Source: Gracilibacillus halophilus YIM-C55.5
Lineage (GTDB): Bacteria; Bacillota; Bacilli; Bacillales; Amphibacillaceae
Length of the DNA: 64,000 nt
NCBI RefSeq assembly: GCF_000359605.1
Contig: NZ_APML01000016.1
Span: forward strand, 56,973-120,972
Direction of reading: 5' to 3'
Shown here: one piece after another, positions 47,281-56,480 of the stretch
How positions within the stretch are numbered: position 1 is the first letter of the stretch
How the letters are laid out: every line of letters begins with the position of its first letter
Position numbers and translations under genes: made by a program
The notes under the pieces: generated by a model
What the model saw: only the letters and a program-made list of their open reading frames with translations
Database searches by the model: none
What the model was told of the DNA's origin: nothing

Positions 47281-47437
47281 GAATCATAGTTATATATAGA
47301 TCATAAATGAGTTATATTTGGTATCTGAGCCTAATAATCAAGAAAGAGTCCGGGGCATAAAAATTCCAATATTAAAAAAAGTGATCAACAATGTTGAAAA
47401 AACAATCTGATTGGGAAATGTTTTTATTAGTGAAAAG

Positions 47438-47606
47438 GATTTCCTGGTAATTTTTCAACTACTGGGAAATCTGTAGTTGTGGATCAAGAGATTTCCTGGT
47501 AAATGAAGAATTACTGGGAAAACTACATCTCATTCTAATTAGATTTCCGTGTAAATGACACATTACCGGGAAAACCGTAGTTGATTGTTTAACGATTTCC
47601 TGGTAA
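47438..47606. repeat. Tandem 52-bp repeats with GATTTCCTGGTAA core
   Basis: GATTTCC-x2-GTAA occurs at 47438, 47490, 47542 and 47594, exactly 52 bp apart. In the first three units it is followed about 10 nt later by TTAC-x2-GGGAAA or a close form, an imperfect inverted copy, so each unit can form a hairpin. The rest of each unit is poorly conserved. The array runs directly into a second one. Confidence 0.75.
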
Positions 47607-47652
47607 TCTGCGTATTTCATGCAAATAGCGTCGTCATGATCACCTGTTTGAT

Positions 47653-47907
47653 GCATATACCAATTTTCGATGCAAACAGCTATCCTTCCATCCTCTGTTT
47701 GACGCATATACCAATTTTCGATGCAAACAGCTATCCTTCCATCCTCTGTTTGACGCATATACCCTTTTTCGATGCAAACGGCTATCCTTCCATCCCCTGT
47801 TTGACGCATATACCCATTTTCGATGCAAACAGCTATCCTTCCATCCCCTGTTTGACGCATATACCCATTTTTGATGCAAACAACCCTTTCTATACCTTCT
47901 GTTTGAC
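47653..47907. repeat. Tandem 51-bp repeats, about five copies
   Basis: Units begin GCATATACC at 47653, 47704, 47755, 47806 and 47857 and are nearly identical until the last, which degenerates. Within each unit GATGCAAACAG and CTGTTTGACGCAT form an interrupted inverted repeat. Because 51 is a multiple of three, repeat-coded frames stay open on both strands (17-residue units such as RQTGDGRIAVCIENGYM), but none has a ribosome binding site. The 47281-47437 stretch before the arrays shows nothing else. Confidence 0.85.
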
Positions 47908-47919
47908 CTATATATCAAT

Positions 47920-47955
47920 AAAAAAAGAGCAAACAACTCTTGTAGCTGCTTGCTC
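47920..47955 (-). terminator. Terminator after the ferredoxin gene
   Basis: On the minus strand GAGCAAGCAGCT pairs with AGTTGTTTGCTC (with G-U pairs), then a run of seven T. It separates the ferredoxin gene from the tandem-repeat arrays. Confidence 0.75.
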
Positions 47956-47965
47956 CATTGCCATA

Positions 47966-48208
47966 CTATGATTCTTCTGCGAAAAACGCTTCTGCTTTCT
48001 CTAAAAATACTTCTTGATCTGGCGTAAGATCATATTCTTCCTCGATCGCATCCACTGGGCACACTGCTTTACAGGCACCGCAGTCAATACAAATATCTGG
48101 TTCTATATAAAATTGATCAGGTCCTTCCACAATACAGTCCACTGGGCATACGGTGGTGCACTCACCAGCTTTTTCTGTTTGGCAAGGTTCAGTGATCACA
48201 AAAGCCAT
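47966..48208 (-). CDS. Ferredoxin, 2[4Fe-4S] / YfhL type
   Basis: An 80-aa electron carrier. Cluster cysteines are in EPCQTEKAGECTTVCPVDCI and CIDCGACKAVCPVDAI, the spacing of bacterial 4Fe-4S or 3Fe-4S/4Fe-4S ferredoxins, with an acidic C-terminus. It resembles Bacillus YfhL/Fer. GGAGG precedes the ATG. Transcribed alone. Confidence 0.92.
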   Translation of the reverse strand: MAFVITEPCQTEKAGECTTVCPVDCIVEGPDQFYIEPDICIDCGACKAVCPVDAIEEEYDLTPDQEVFLEKAEAFFAEES

Positions 48209-48325
48209 GTCGATAGCCTCCTAGATGTAGAAATCTAAGTTAACGATATAATAAATCCATGATCAAATGCAAGTATGATTTTACTAGATTCGAAACAAAA
48301 GACGAGGAGCTCCCCCCGTCTCATT

Positions 48326-49165
48326 TTACGTAATGTTCATTTCGTCTGGGTCTGGCCCAACTCGCTCGTCTTTATTGAGTTGATTCAACTGATCCACTTC
48401 TTGTTGGCTAAGCTCAAAATCAAACACATCGGCATTTTCATGAATGCGATGCTGTTTAACGGATTTTGGTATTGTTACAACTTCATTTTGTAAGTCCCAA
48501 CGCAAAATAACTTGAGCAGGTGACTTACCATGACGTTCAGCAATCTCTTTCAGAACGGGTTCCGATAGAATCTCACCTTGTTTGAGTGGTGACCATGCTT
48601 CCAGTTGAATCTGATGTTTTTTACAATAATCGTGCAAGCTTTTCTGTGTTAAATGGGGATGATATTCTACTTGGTTCACCATAGGAACAACATCCGCTTC
48701 TTGTAACAAGTCATCTAAGTGATGTTCCTTGAAGTTGCTGACACCAATCGCGCGGATTTTCCCGTCATGATAGAGTTTTTCCATCGCTTTCCACGATTCT
48801 TTGTATTTATTTTGTTCTGGAACTGGCCAGTGAATTAAATAAAGATCTAAATAATCCATACCTAACTGTTGTAATGTCGTTTCAAATGCTGCGATTGTTT
48901 CATCATATCCTTGATTACCATTCCATAGCTTAGATGTAACAAACAATTCTTCACGTGGAATGCCTGATTCCTTAATCGCTTCACCTACACCTTGTTCATT
49001 TTTATAAGCTGCTGCTGTATCAATATGCTTATAGCCATGTTCTAAAGCCCATTTGACTGAATTTTTCACTTCTTCGCCTTCTTGTACTTTAAACACACCT
49101 AATCCAAACCATGGCATCTTTACACCATTATGTAGTGTTGTTGTTGATTGCAAGTTCAGTGTCAT
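48326..49165 (-). CDS. Aldo/keto reductase (YvgN/glyoxal-reductase-like)
   Basis: A 279-aa barrel oxidoreductase with the family signature GYKHIDTAAAYKNEQGVG (Asp and Tyr), the catalytic Lys in FVTSKLWN, the His in LYLIHWPVP and the NADPH-binding IPKSVKQHRIHEN. Bacillus YvgN-type enzymes reduce methylglyoxal and glyoxal. The start is ATG 49165 after AAAGGAGG; the longer frame includes that site. Confidence 0.93.
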   Translation of the reverse strand: MTLNLQSTTTLHNGVKMPWFGLGVFKVQEGEEVKNSVKWALEHGYKHIDTAAAYKNEQGVGEAIKESGIPREELFVTSKLWNGNQGYDETIAAFETTLQQLGMDYLDLYLIHWPVPEQNKYKESWKAMEKLYHDGKIRAIGVSNFKEHHLDDLLQEADVVPMVNQVEYHPHLTQKSLHDYCKKHQIQLEAWSPLKQGEILSEPVLKEIAERHGKSPAQVILRWDLQNEVVTIPKSVKQHRIHENADVFDFELSQQEVDQLNQLNKDERVGPDPDEMNIT

Positions 49166-49268
49166 CGCTACATCCTCCTTTACTATGATTCTCCACCATT
49201 TTCCCACATCTCACGGCAAGATCAAAATAAAATGCTTGAACCGTTTTCATTTAAATCATCCTTCTACA

Positions 49269-49302
49269 TAAAAAAAGAGTAGTGCTATTATTCACTACTC
49301 TT
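49269..49302 (-). terminator. Terminator of helD
   Basis: AAGAGTAGTG pairs with CACTACTCTT across an 8-nt loop, and six T residues follow on the minus strand. The hairpin overlaps the last codons of helD. Confidence 0.85.
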
Positions 49303-51657
49303 AACTGGAATCTCATGCATTTTGTAATGTCTGTATAAATCATTTGGTATATCATCGACAAAATGTGACGGCGTACCGATTGAGAATAGTGCCAAATCAT
49401 GCATCGCTCGCGTACATGCTGTATAAAATAAATTCCGCTCTAACTCATGTTGGTAATTCTCTCTTGATGCATTAAATAAAATGACAGCATCAAATTCAAT
49501 ACCTTTTGCTAAATAAACTGGAATCACCACAACGCCTTTTCCAAAGGTATGAGCACTCTCAGACATCAATTCTACGTTAACTGAGTCCGATAAATATTGA
49601 TGAATTAATCGGCATTCTTTTATTGTTTTTCCGATAATAGCAATGGTTTCATGCCCTTGTTCTTGATAATGATTGATTTGTTCAATCACCTTTTCCTTCG
49701 CCATTTCTGGTTGTTCAACTTCCATCACAATCGGCAAATTGCCCTCTCTTTCAAACGGCTGAATCAAGTCTCCATCTGGCATCATCGATTTTGTGAATTC
49801 GACAATCGGACGGGTCGAGCGATAACTTCTTGTTAACACAATCCGTTCATGCTCATCTGGTAACTGATCAGATAAAATCGTTTCTTCTGCTACCGAGTGA
49901 GCATAAATGCCTTGATTGATATCTCCTAGCATGGTAAAACGACTAACTGGATACATCTTCTTCATCAGTTCAAATTGCATAGGTGTATAATCTTGCGCTT
50001 CATCTATAAATACATGTTGGATGGTTCGTTGTGCATCAAACCCTAACAAACTTTTCTCAAAATAAATGTAGGCTGGGGCATCTTCCCATGTGAGATATTT
50101 TTGCGCTAAATATTCATCCGTCATTTGACTGATCTCTTGCCAACGGTCTGGCATTTCAACTGCCAGGTCTTGATGAATGCGTTGCGAAAATAATTGACGG
50201 TACGTTTTTAATACATCAACAAATGCCAATTGTTTCACTTTTGCTCGCAATGGACGCAAACGCCAATTCACAACCCGTTTTCGCAATAACGCTTCTTCAC
50301 GTTCATAGTCATGGAAAGTATCTTCAGAAAAGTCATGTTCTTCTTGTAATGTATGATAAACATCCATATAATCTGCTTTATCTAACAGTTCGGTTTCTTC
50401 TAATACCCAATCCTTCTCTCGTTCCACTTTCTCTAATTTCTTTAATTGATATAAAATCCAATTCGAGACTTGTTCTAAGCGGTCAGGAATCGATAATGTC
50501 CGTTCCGTTTTATAAAAATATTGAGCAATCGCTTTTTTCGGTATAATCATTTGCCCTCGAAATGTGATGCCACGGAAGGAAATGCCGCTTTCTGCTAATT
50601 GATCAAGATACTGATCAATCATCTGCTGAAACGAAAAGCTTGCTTTATAATGCATCGCTTGTTCTCGTAAGCTGTCCTTTTCTGAACGATTTTGCTGTAA
50701 GTAGAATTCCATTTGTTCAAAAGGAGTTTCAAGCTGAAATTGTTCACTCAGCTGACTATCAAGAAACTGATAAAATGTCATTTGTTGCATATTGTCTTCC
50801 CCAAGATCAGGTAAAACGGTTGAGACATAACTATTAAACAACGGATTCGGTGAAAATAAAACCATTTGTTCTGATGTCAGTGTCTCACGATAGCGATACA
50901 GCAAATAAGCGACACGTTGTAATGCCGCTGATGTTTTTCCACTACCAGCAACCCCTTGTACCATCAGCACTTTATGCTTTTCATTACGAATGATCCGGTT
51001 TTGCTCACGTTGAATCGTTGCGACAATACTTTTCATCTTCGTGCTCGCTTGATTACCTAGCACGGACTGCAATAAGTGATCACCTATCGTTAAACCGGTG
51101 TCGAACATTCCTTTCAATTCTCCATCACGAATCAAATATTGTCGTTTCACGTTTATTTCCCCGGAAATATTTCCTTGTACGGTGTCATAATTTGCTGGTC
51201 CAGGTGGAAAATCATAGTACATACTCGCAATGGGGGCTCTCCAGTCGTATACTAAGAAATGTTCATCATTTTCATCCATGACAGAGGCTAACCCGATATA
51301 AATTTGTTGCTCAGTATCTTCTCCATCCTGCTGAAAATCAATTCGTCCAAAATACGGCGAATGTTTTAGCTTATCAAGCGTTTCGAGTTGCTCACTTGCT
51401 TTTCCGTGGCTCCGCTCTCTTTCTGACAAAAACTCTTGTTGTTGTTTAATACTCGCTTCTGTCTCGATCCGATCATCTAATTCTTCTATATTAACCGTGA
51501 CATCATCCCAAAATTCGCGCCGAATATCAAGTACATTGTCCTTTAATTGGGACACGCGGGATCGTAGTATGTTTATTTTGCGTTTAATCTCATCAACAAC
51601 AAGATGAACACGATTCTTTTCCTCCTGCCATTCTCTATCTTGATTTTCTTCTGTCAC
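49288..51657 (-). CDS. helD: HelD, RNA polymerase-associated UvrD/Rep-like ATPase
   Basis: A 789-aa SF1-like ATPase that removes stalled RNA polymerase from DNA. It has an N-terminal coiled coil (about 1-90) that reaches into polymerase channels, a junction with VYDWRAPIASMYYDF, Walker A GVAGSGKTSAALQR, Walker B HVFIDEAQDY and motif VLTRSYRSTRPI. The size fits Bacillus HelD. I start at GTG 51657 because GGAGGTGGTT lies just upstream; the ATG at 51672 is inside that ribosome binding site. It is transcribed alone. Confidence 0.93.
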   Translation of the reverse strand: MTEENQDREWQEEKNRVHLVVDEIKRKINILRSRVSQLKDNVLDIRREFWDDVTVNIEELDDRIETEASIKQQQEFLSERERSHGKASEQLETLDKLKHSPYFGRIDFQQDGEDTEQQIYIGLASVMDENDEHFLVYDWRAPIASMYYDFPPGPANYDTVQGNISGEINVKRQYLIRDGELKGMFDTGLTIGDHLLQSVLGNQASTKMKSIVATIQREQNRIIRNEKHKVLMVQGVAGSGKTSAALQRVAYLLYRYRETLTSEQMVLFSPNPLFNSYVSTVLPDLGEDNMQQMTFYQFLDSQLSEQFQLETPFEQMEFYLQQNRSEKDSLREQAMHYKASFSFQQMIDQYLDQLAESGISFRGITFRGQMIIPKKAIAQYFYKTERTLSIPDRLEQVSNWILYQLKKLEKVEREKDWVLEETELLDKADYMDVYHTLQEEHDFSEDTFHDYEREEALLRKRVVNWRLRPLRAKVKQLAFVDVLKTYRQLFSQRIHQDLAVEMPDRWQEISQMTDEYLAQKYLTWEDAPAYIYFEKSLLGFDAQRTIQHVFIDEAQDYTPMQFELMKKMYPVSRFTMLGDINQGIYAHSVAEETILSDQLPDEHERIVLTRSYRSTRPIVEFTKSMMPDGDLIQPFEREGNLPIVMEVEQPEMAKEKVIEQINHYQEQGHETIAIIGKTIKECRLIHQYLSDSVNVELMSESAHTFGKGVVVIPVYLAKGIEFDAVILFNASRENYQHELERNLFYTACTRAMHDLALFSIGTPSHFVDDIPNDLYRHYKMHEIPVKSSE

Positions 51658-51782
51658 GGTAACCACCTCCATACTGTTGTTTCAGTCAGCTGTTTTCTGC
51701 AAAATTGTTATTACGTTTACGAAAACAGTGTTCCATTATTATATTCCATTGTATAAACATTATCGACCCGTTGTAAAAGTTT

Positions 51783-53606
51783 TTACTCAAACATCATTTG
51801 TTGCGTCGTGAGCAAATGTCGATAATAGCCATTTCTTTGTACGAGTTCAGTATGTGTGCCTTGTTCGATGATCTCACCATTACGTAACATGAGGATTTGA
51901 TCAGCATTTTGAATAGTATGTAGACGGTGGGCTATAACAAAACTCGTACGCCCTTTCATCAATCGACCGAGCGCTTCATTAATCTTCATCTCAGTGATCG
52001 TATCTATACTGCTTGTTGCTTCATCCAAAATCAAAATCGCTGGATCAGCCAACACGGCTCGTGCTATAGCAAGTAATTGTCTTTGCCCCTGACTAATGCC
52101 CTGACCATTGCCTTCTAATAATGTATCATATTGATGCGGCAACTGCTCAATAAATGCATGTGCGTTGGCCAGTTGTGCAGCTTCTTCAACTTGCTGATCG
52201 CTCGCATCTATATTGCCGTAACGAATATTTTCTCGTATCGTCGTTTCAAACAAATAGGCATCTTGCAACACCATGCCTAATTGTTTGCGAATCGTTTGTT
52301 TTTGAATCGTAGATGTATCAACACCGTCAATGAAAATCTCACCTTGGTCTGCTTCATAAAACTGTGCAAGCAAAGAAACAATCGTTGTTTTTCCAGCTCC
52401 GGTTGGGCCAACAATAGCGACCATCTCTCCAGATTGTACGTGAAATGATACTCGATTGAGCACCTTTTCTTCTTCAGTATATGAAAAAGATACTTCTTGG
52501 AAACGGACATCGCCCTTCATTTCACCTAGCCATTCTTTTCGCTGATCGATGACTTCTTCCTTCTCTTGATCCATTATTTGAAATACTCTTTCAGCGCCAG
52601 CTATTGCTGAGAGTATCGTATTAAATTGATTGGCAATATCATTTAATGGTCGAGTGAACTGCCTAGCATAAGTCGTAAAAGTGACAATCACACCAATCGA
52701 TACTGTACTAGCATTCGTCGCAATCGCCAGCCATCCGCCAATTCCCACAATAATCGCAAAGCTGAAATTATTTAGCGTATTCATCACCTTAGGAATAAAC
52801 CCTGAATATACTTGCGCCCAGTATCCTACTTTTTGTAGCCTACGATTATGCTGGGCAAATGTATCGATCATTCGCTGTTCTTGATGAAACAATTTAACCA
52901 TAGCGTGACCAGACAAGCTTTCTTCTATAAACCCGTTCATCTCTCCCAGTTCTTTTTGTTGCTCTTTAAAGTAGACTCTTGTCCGCTTCGTAATCCATTT
53001 CATCCCAAAATACATTAAAGGGACAATGGTGAGCGTCATCCATGTTAATAACGGACTTAACCAAAACATGACACATAACGTTCCTATGAGTGTTAACAAA
53101 CTGGTAGACAACTGAATCACCGCTGTATTTAACGTGCGGCTAACATTTTCAATATCGTTCGTTAATCGACTCATGACATCACCGCTTTGGGTGCGTTCAA
53201 ATTGGATGACGGGAAGATCGAGTACGTGAGAAAATGAGTCTTTTCGCATCCGATATACGGTTTGTTGGGCGATACCAATCATCCAATAATTTTGCAACGC
53301 AAGCGTTATCGAATGAAATAGAAAGACGAATGCTAACATCCATAGAATCGTTGTGAAATGGATGGATGACACTTCACCTGTTATCGTATCGACCGCTATC
53401 CCGATTAAGTAGGGACCAAGCAACGCAAGTATGGAGCTAAGGAACACGAAGAAAAGAACGAGAAGGAATCGTTTTTGATTCGATTCCATATATCCCCAAA
53501 TTCGACGTAACGTTCCAGTAACATTTTTCACTTTTGGCGATTTTTCCATCGGCGGATGATGACGCGATGTTTGAATCGAAGGTCGTTGTTTTTTGGAGTC
53601 CACCAT
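51783..53606 (-). CDS. Heterodimeric ABC exporter subunit, canonical Walker B (YfiC-like)
   Basis: A 607-aa half-transporter: six helices (about 45-330), then a nucleotide-binding domain with Walker A GPTGAGKTT, signature ISQGQRQLLAIARA (departs from LSGGQ) and Walker B ILILDEATSSID with the catalytic Glu. Its ATG shares a base with the stop codon of the partner gene (TAATG), which sets the start; the longer frame is spurious. Together with the partner it forms a drug/lipid-type exporter like B. subtilis YfiBC. Confidence 0.92.
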   Translation of the reverse strand: MVDSKKQRPSIQTSRHHPPMEKSPKVKNVTGTLRRIWGYMESNQKRFLLVLFFVFLSSILALLGPYLIGIAVDTITGEVSSIHFTTILWMLAFVFLFHSITLALQNYWMIGIAQQTVYRMRKDSFSHVLDLPVIQFERTQSGDVMSRLTNDIENVSRTLNTAVIQLSTSLLTLIGTLCVMFWLSPLLTWMTLTIVPLMYFGMKWITKRTRVYFKEQQKELGEMNGFIEESLSGHAMVKLFHQEQRMIDTFAQHNRRLQKVGYWAQVYSGFIPKVMNTLNNFSFAIIVGIGGWLAIATNASTVSIGVIVTFTTYARQFTRPLNDIANQFNTILSAIAGAERVFQIMDQEKEEVIDQRKEWLGEMKGDVRFQEVSFSYTEEEKVLNRVSFHVQSGEMVAIVGPTGAGKTTIVSLLAQFYEADQGEIFIDGVDTSTIQKQTIRKQLGMVLQDAYLFETTIRENIRYGNIDASDQQVEEAAQLANAHAFIEQLPHQYDTLLEGNGQGISQGQRQLLAIARAVLADPAILILDEATSSIDTITEMKINEALGRLMKGRTSFVIAHRLHTIQNADQILMLRNGEIIEQGTHTELVQRNGYYRHLLTTQQMMFE

Positions 53607-55318
53607 TACTTGCCACCTTCTTTCTGTTGGGAGCGCCATATGGCTTGATATAATGGATTCGACTGTAATAATTCGGTATGGTTACCTTTTCCAACTAACT
53701 TACCGTTCTCAATCAAAAGAATCATATCTGCGTCCATGATCGAACTTACCTTTTGCGATACAATAAATGTTGTGCACGCGCGTTGACGAATCGCTTGTAA
53801 CACGTTCTTCTCTGTATCGGCATCTAATGCACTCGTACTATCATCTAAAAGTAAAATACTGGGGTGACCTGCTAATGCACGAGCGATAGACAAACGCTGC
53901 TTTTGCCCACCTGATAAGTTCACCCCGCGTTGACCGACAAATGTGTCATATTGATCCGATAAAGACTCGATAAAATCATGTAATTGCGCTTCTTTGGCAA
54001 CTTGAATCATTTGTTCTTCAGATAAATGTTCATTTCCCCAAGCAATATTTTCACGGATTGTCCCCGAAAACAAAAACCCTTCTTGCGGAACTAAAGTGAC
54101 ATGGCGCCGAATATCGTTTCCCCAATCTTCAATGGACGTACCATCGATTTGAATCGTTCCATTCGTCGGAGAATATAAATAAGGCACTAAATGTAATAAA
54201 GACGTTTTTCCAGCCCCTGTTTCTCCTAAAATACCAACCTTTTGACCAGGGCGAACGTCAAAGGATACCTTCTCAAGAGCAAATGAATTCGCATGGGGAT
54301 ATTGAACATCAACTTCAGAAAATGTAACAGCCCCTTGTAAACGTCCCTGAATCGACTTAAATGTCGCATCATCATCGGGGTGAGCAGAAATAACTTCGTC
54401 GATGCGACCCGCTGATGCCCGACCTCTAGACAGATTCATTATTAAAAAGGAAAAAACACCAAACGAAGCAAGGATTCTCGTTGCATAATTCAGAATAGCA
54501 ACCAACTCACCTGCTTGATGGGCGCCTGTTTCTAATTGGATCGCACCAAACCACAGCAATCCAATAATGGCCCCGTTCATCACCAAATGCACAATAGGCA
54601 TCACAATTTCCATGACCCATAGTGCTTTCTTGTTCACATTCATGACATCTGTGTTCACTTGAATAAAACGTTTCTTTTCAAATCCGATTCGATGAAATAC
54701 CTTTACAAGTTTTATCGCTAAAAGATTTTCCCGAATGATATGATTCAATCGATCCATTTTTTCTTGCACAAAGCGAAAAAGCCGCATTCCTTTTAGCATA
54801 AAAAAAATCATAATGATAAATAAAACCGGAACCGTAGACAATAAAATGAACGCTAGCGGTATATTAATTGTAAAAGAAATAACAATCCCAAATATGATAA
54901 ATAAGGGCGCACGAAGCATAATTCGCATAAAGGCAAATAATAGTCCCTGCACTTGTGTTACATCATTCGTCAGTCGCGTTAACAAGGTGGATGTGGCAAA
55001 TTGCTGAATTTTCATCACAGAAAACATTTGAATATTACGAAACATATCTTGCCGCATATCATGTCCGACGCCTTGACTAACCTGAGCCGCAAAAAATGAA
55101 CTAGCGATCCCCGCTGCAAAAGCAAAGAGCGTCATACCGAGTAAAATAGCGCCATATCCATAGATCACTGACATATCTTCTGCAACAATACCTTCATCAA
55201 CGATTTTTGACATGATCACAGGTTGAACCAATTCTACGATTAATTCAATCACCATTAAAGAAATCGCGATTACCATCGACTTTTGATATATATTTGCATA
55301 TCGAAAAACATTTCGCAT
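53606..55318 (-). CDS. Heterodimeric ABC exporter subunit, degenerate Walker B (YfiB-like)
   Basis: A 570-aa half-transporter with six helices and a nucleotide-binding domain: Walker A GETGAGKTS, canonical signature LSGGQKQRLSIARA and Walker B ILLLDDSTSALD, where the catalytic Glu is Asp. The partner shows the reverse (catalytic Glu, altered signature). This complementary pattern is that of heterodimeric exporters with one inactive ATP site. It is the first gene of the pair; AGGAAACG-type leader upstream. Confidence 0.92.
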   Translation of the reverse strand: MRNVFRYANIYQKSMVIAISLMVIELIVELVQPVIMSKIVDEGIVAEDMSVIYGYGAILLGMTLFAFAAGIASSFFAAQVSQGVGHDMRQDMFRNIQMFSVMKIQQFATSTLLTRLTNDVTQVQGLLFAFMRIMLRAPLFIIFGIVISFTINIPLAFILLSTVPVLFIIMIFFMLKGMRLFRFVQEKMDRLNHIIRENLLAIKLVKVFHRIGFEKKRFIQVNTDVMNVNKKALWVMEIVMPIVHLVMNGAIIGLLWFGAIQLETGAHQAGELVAILNYATRILASFGVFSFLIMNLSRGRASAGRIDEVISAHPDDDATFKSIQGRLQGAVTFSEVDVQYPHANSFALEKVSFDVRPGQKVGILGETGAGKTSLLHLVPYLYSPTNGTIQIDGTSIEDWGNDIRRHVTLVPQEGFLFSGTIRENIAWGNEHLSEEQMIQVAKEAQLHDFIESLSDQYDTFVGQRGVNLSGGQKQRLSIARALAGHPSILLLDDSTSALDADTEKNVLQAIRQRACTTFIVSQKVSSIMDADMILLIENGKLVGKGNHTELLQSNPLYQAIWRSQQKEGGK

Positions 55319-55528
55319 TACGTTTCCTCCATGATCGGTCCTTCTCTCATTATACCGAATGTAAGAAGCCTACTCCATAAAAAATCAATGATTCTTCAAT
55401 ACAATGTAAAAAAGTTTAATAGAATGATAAAATTGTTATCTTTTGGTAAATTGTCTAGCTTTTTAACATTAATCGATAGATAATAGGCTTGTCTAAAAAA
55501 ATTGTTTTTCTTAGGGGGAAATGGAAAC

Positions 55529-56415
55529 ATGAAAAAAATTGCTATCATTATGTTCACTGTTGCTACTTTTATGCTAATTGCTGGTTGTAGCAGTAGTGGG
55601 AATTCGAGTGAAAAATTAGTCATGGGATTTGTCCCATCGCAAGACTCAGACACGATTGCAGATACCGTCGAACCATTAGCAGAAAAATTATCAGAGGAGC
55701 TTGGCGTCGAAGTGCAAGGTGAAGTCATGACGAGTTATACAGCATTAGTCGAAGCCATGGGAACAAACGAAATACAAATCGGATTCATCCCAGCTTTCGC
55801 TTATGTACTCGCCAATGATAAGCATGATGTTGAAGTTATTCTAAAATCTGAACGATATGGCAGTGGTTCATACAAAGCACAATATCTTGTCCGTTCTGAC
55901 TCCGGAATCGAAAGTTTAGAAGATTTAGAAGGAACAACGTGGGCTTATGGGGATCCAACTTCGACAAGTGGCTATCTATTCCCAGCTGCACAAATTATGG
56001 ATGAATTTGGTGTTGAAAATCCAGAAACCGAATTTTTTGCTAATTCCATCCAAACTGGTGGTCATGATAACTCCGCTATCGAAGTATATAACGGTGAAGC
56101 TGATGTTGCCACAACATTTGATGACGTCAGAACAGAGTTGGAAGAAGAATACCCTGACATTATGGAAAAATTGGATGTTTTAACTTATACAGATGAAATA
56201 CCAAATGATACGATTTCTGTCACGAGCGAACTGGACGATGAAATGGTGCAGAACATTAAAGAAACGTTTTTAAGCTTTAATGATGATGAAGAAATGATTC
56301 AAATCATGAATGATGTGTACAGCTGGGACGCATTATTGAAGCAGAAGACAGTGAATACGATGTTGTCCGCAGTACGTATGAAAAATTTGAAGACACCATT
56401 TCACTTGATGAATAA
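55529..56415 (+). CDS. phnD: Phosphonate-type ABC transporter substrate-binding lipoprotein PhnD (frameshifted near 56332)
   Basis: A lipoprotein (signal peptide ending at lipobox I-A-G-C) of the PhnD family with MGFVPSQDSD, TSYTALVEAMG and GYLFPAAQIM in the binding domain. The C-terminal part is shifted. As read it ends at 56422 with an odd basic tail (MLSAVRMKNLKTPFH). In the other frame the sequence gives EAEDSEYDVVRSTYEKF and stops at 56415, as expected for the family. One missing A (GCATTATT for GCAATTATT) explains it. The start is ATG 55529 after AGGGGG. First gene of phnDCEE. Confidence 0.88.
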
Positions 56416-56480
56416 CAAATAATAACAGGAGAGAGTTTATTCTCTCCTGTGTTTCCATGACACCAGAAAGGAGAAAGCAC

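Noticed and set aside
47438..47907. CRISPR array
   Set aside because: Units of 51-52 bp repeat as a whole; there are no short repeats separated by unique spacers, and no cas genes are in the window.
47459..47971. Long open frames on both strands (98-133 codons) across the 51-bp repeats, with 17-residue repeats
   Set aside because: They arise because the repeat length is a multiple of three. None has a ribosome binding site, and several mutually overlapping frames are equally open.
55319..55528. Pho box upstream of phnD
   Set aside because: A TTAACATTAAT stretch at about 55456 is suggestive, but there is no clear set of TTAACA repeats at 11-bp spacing.
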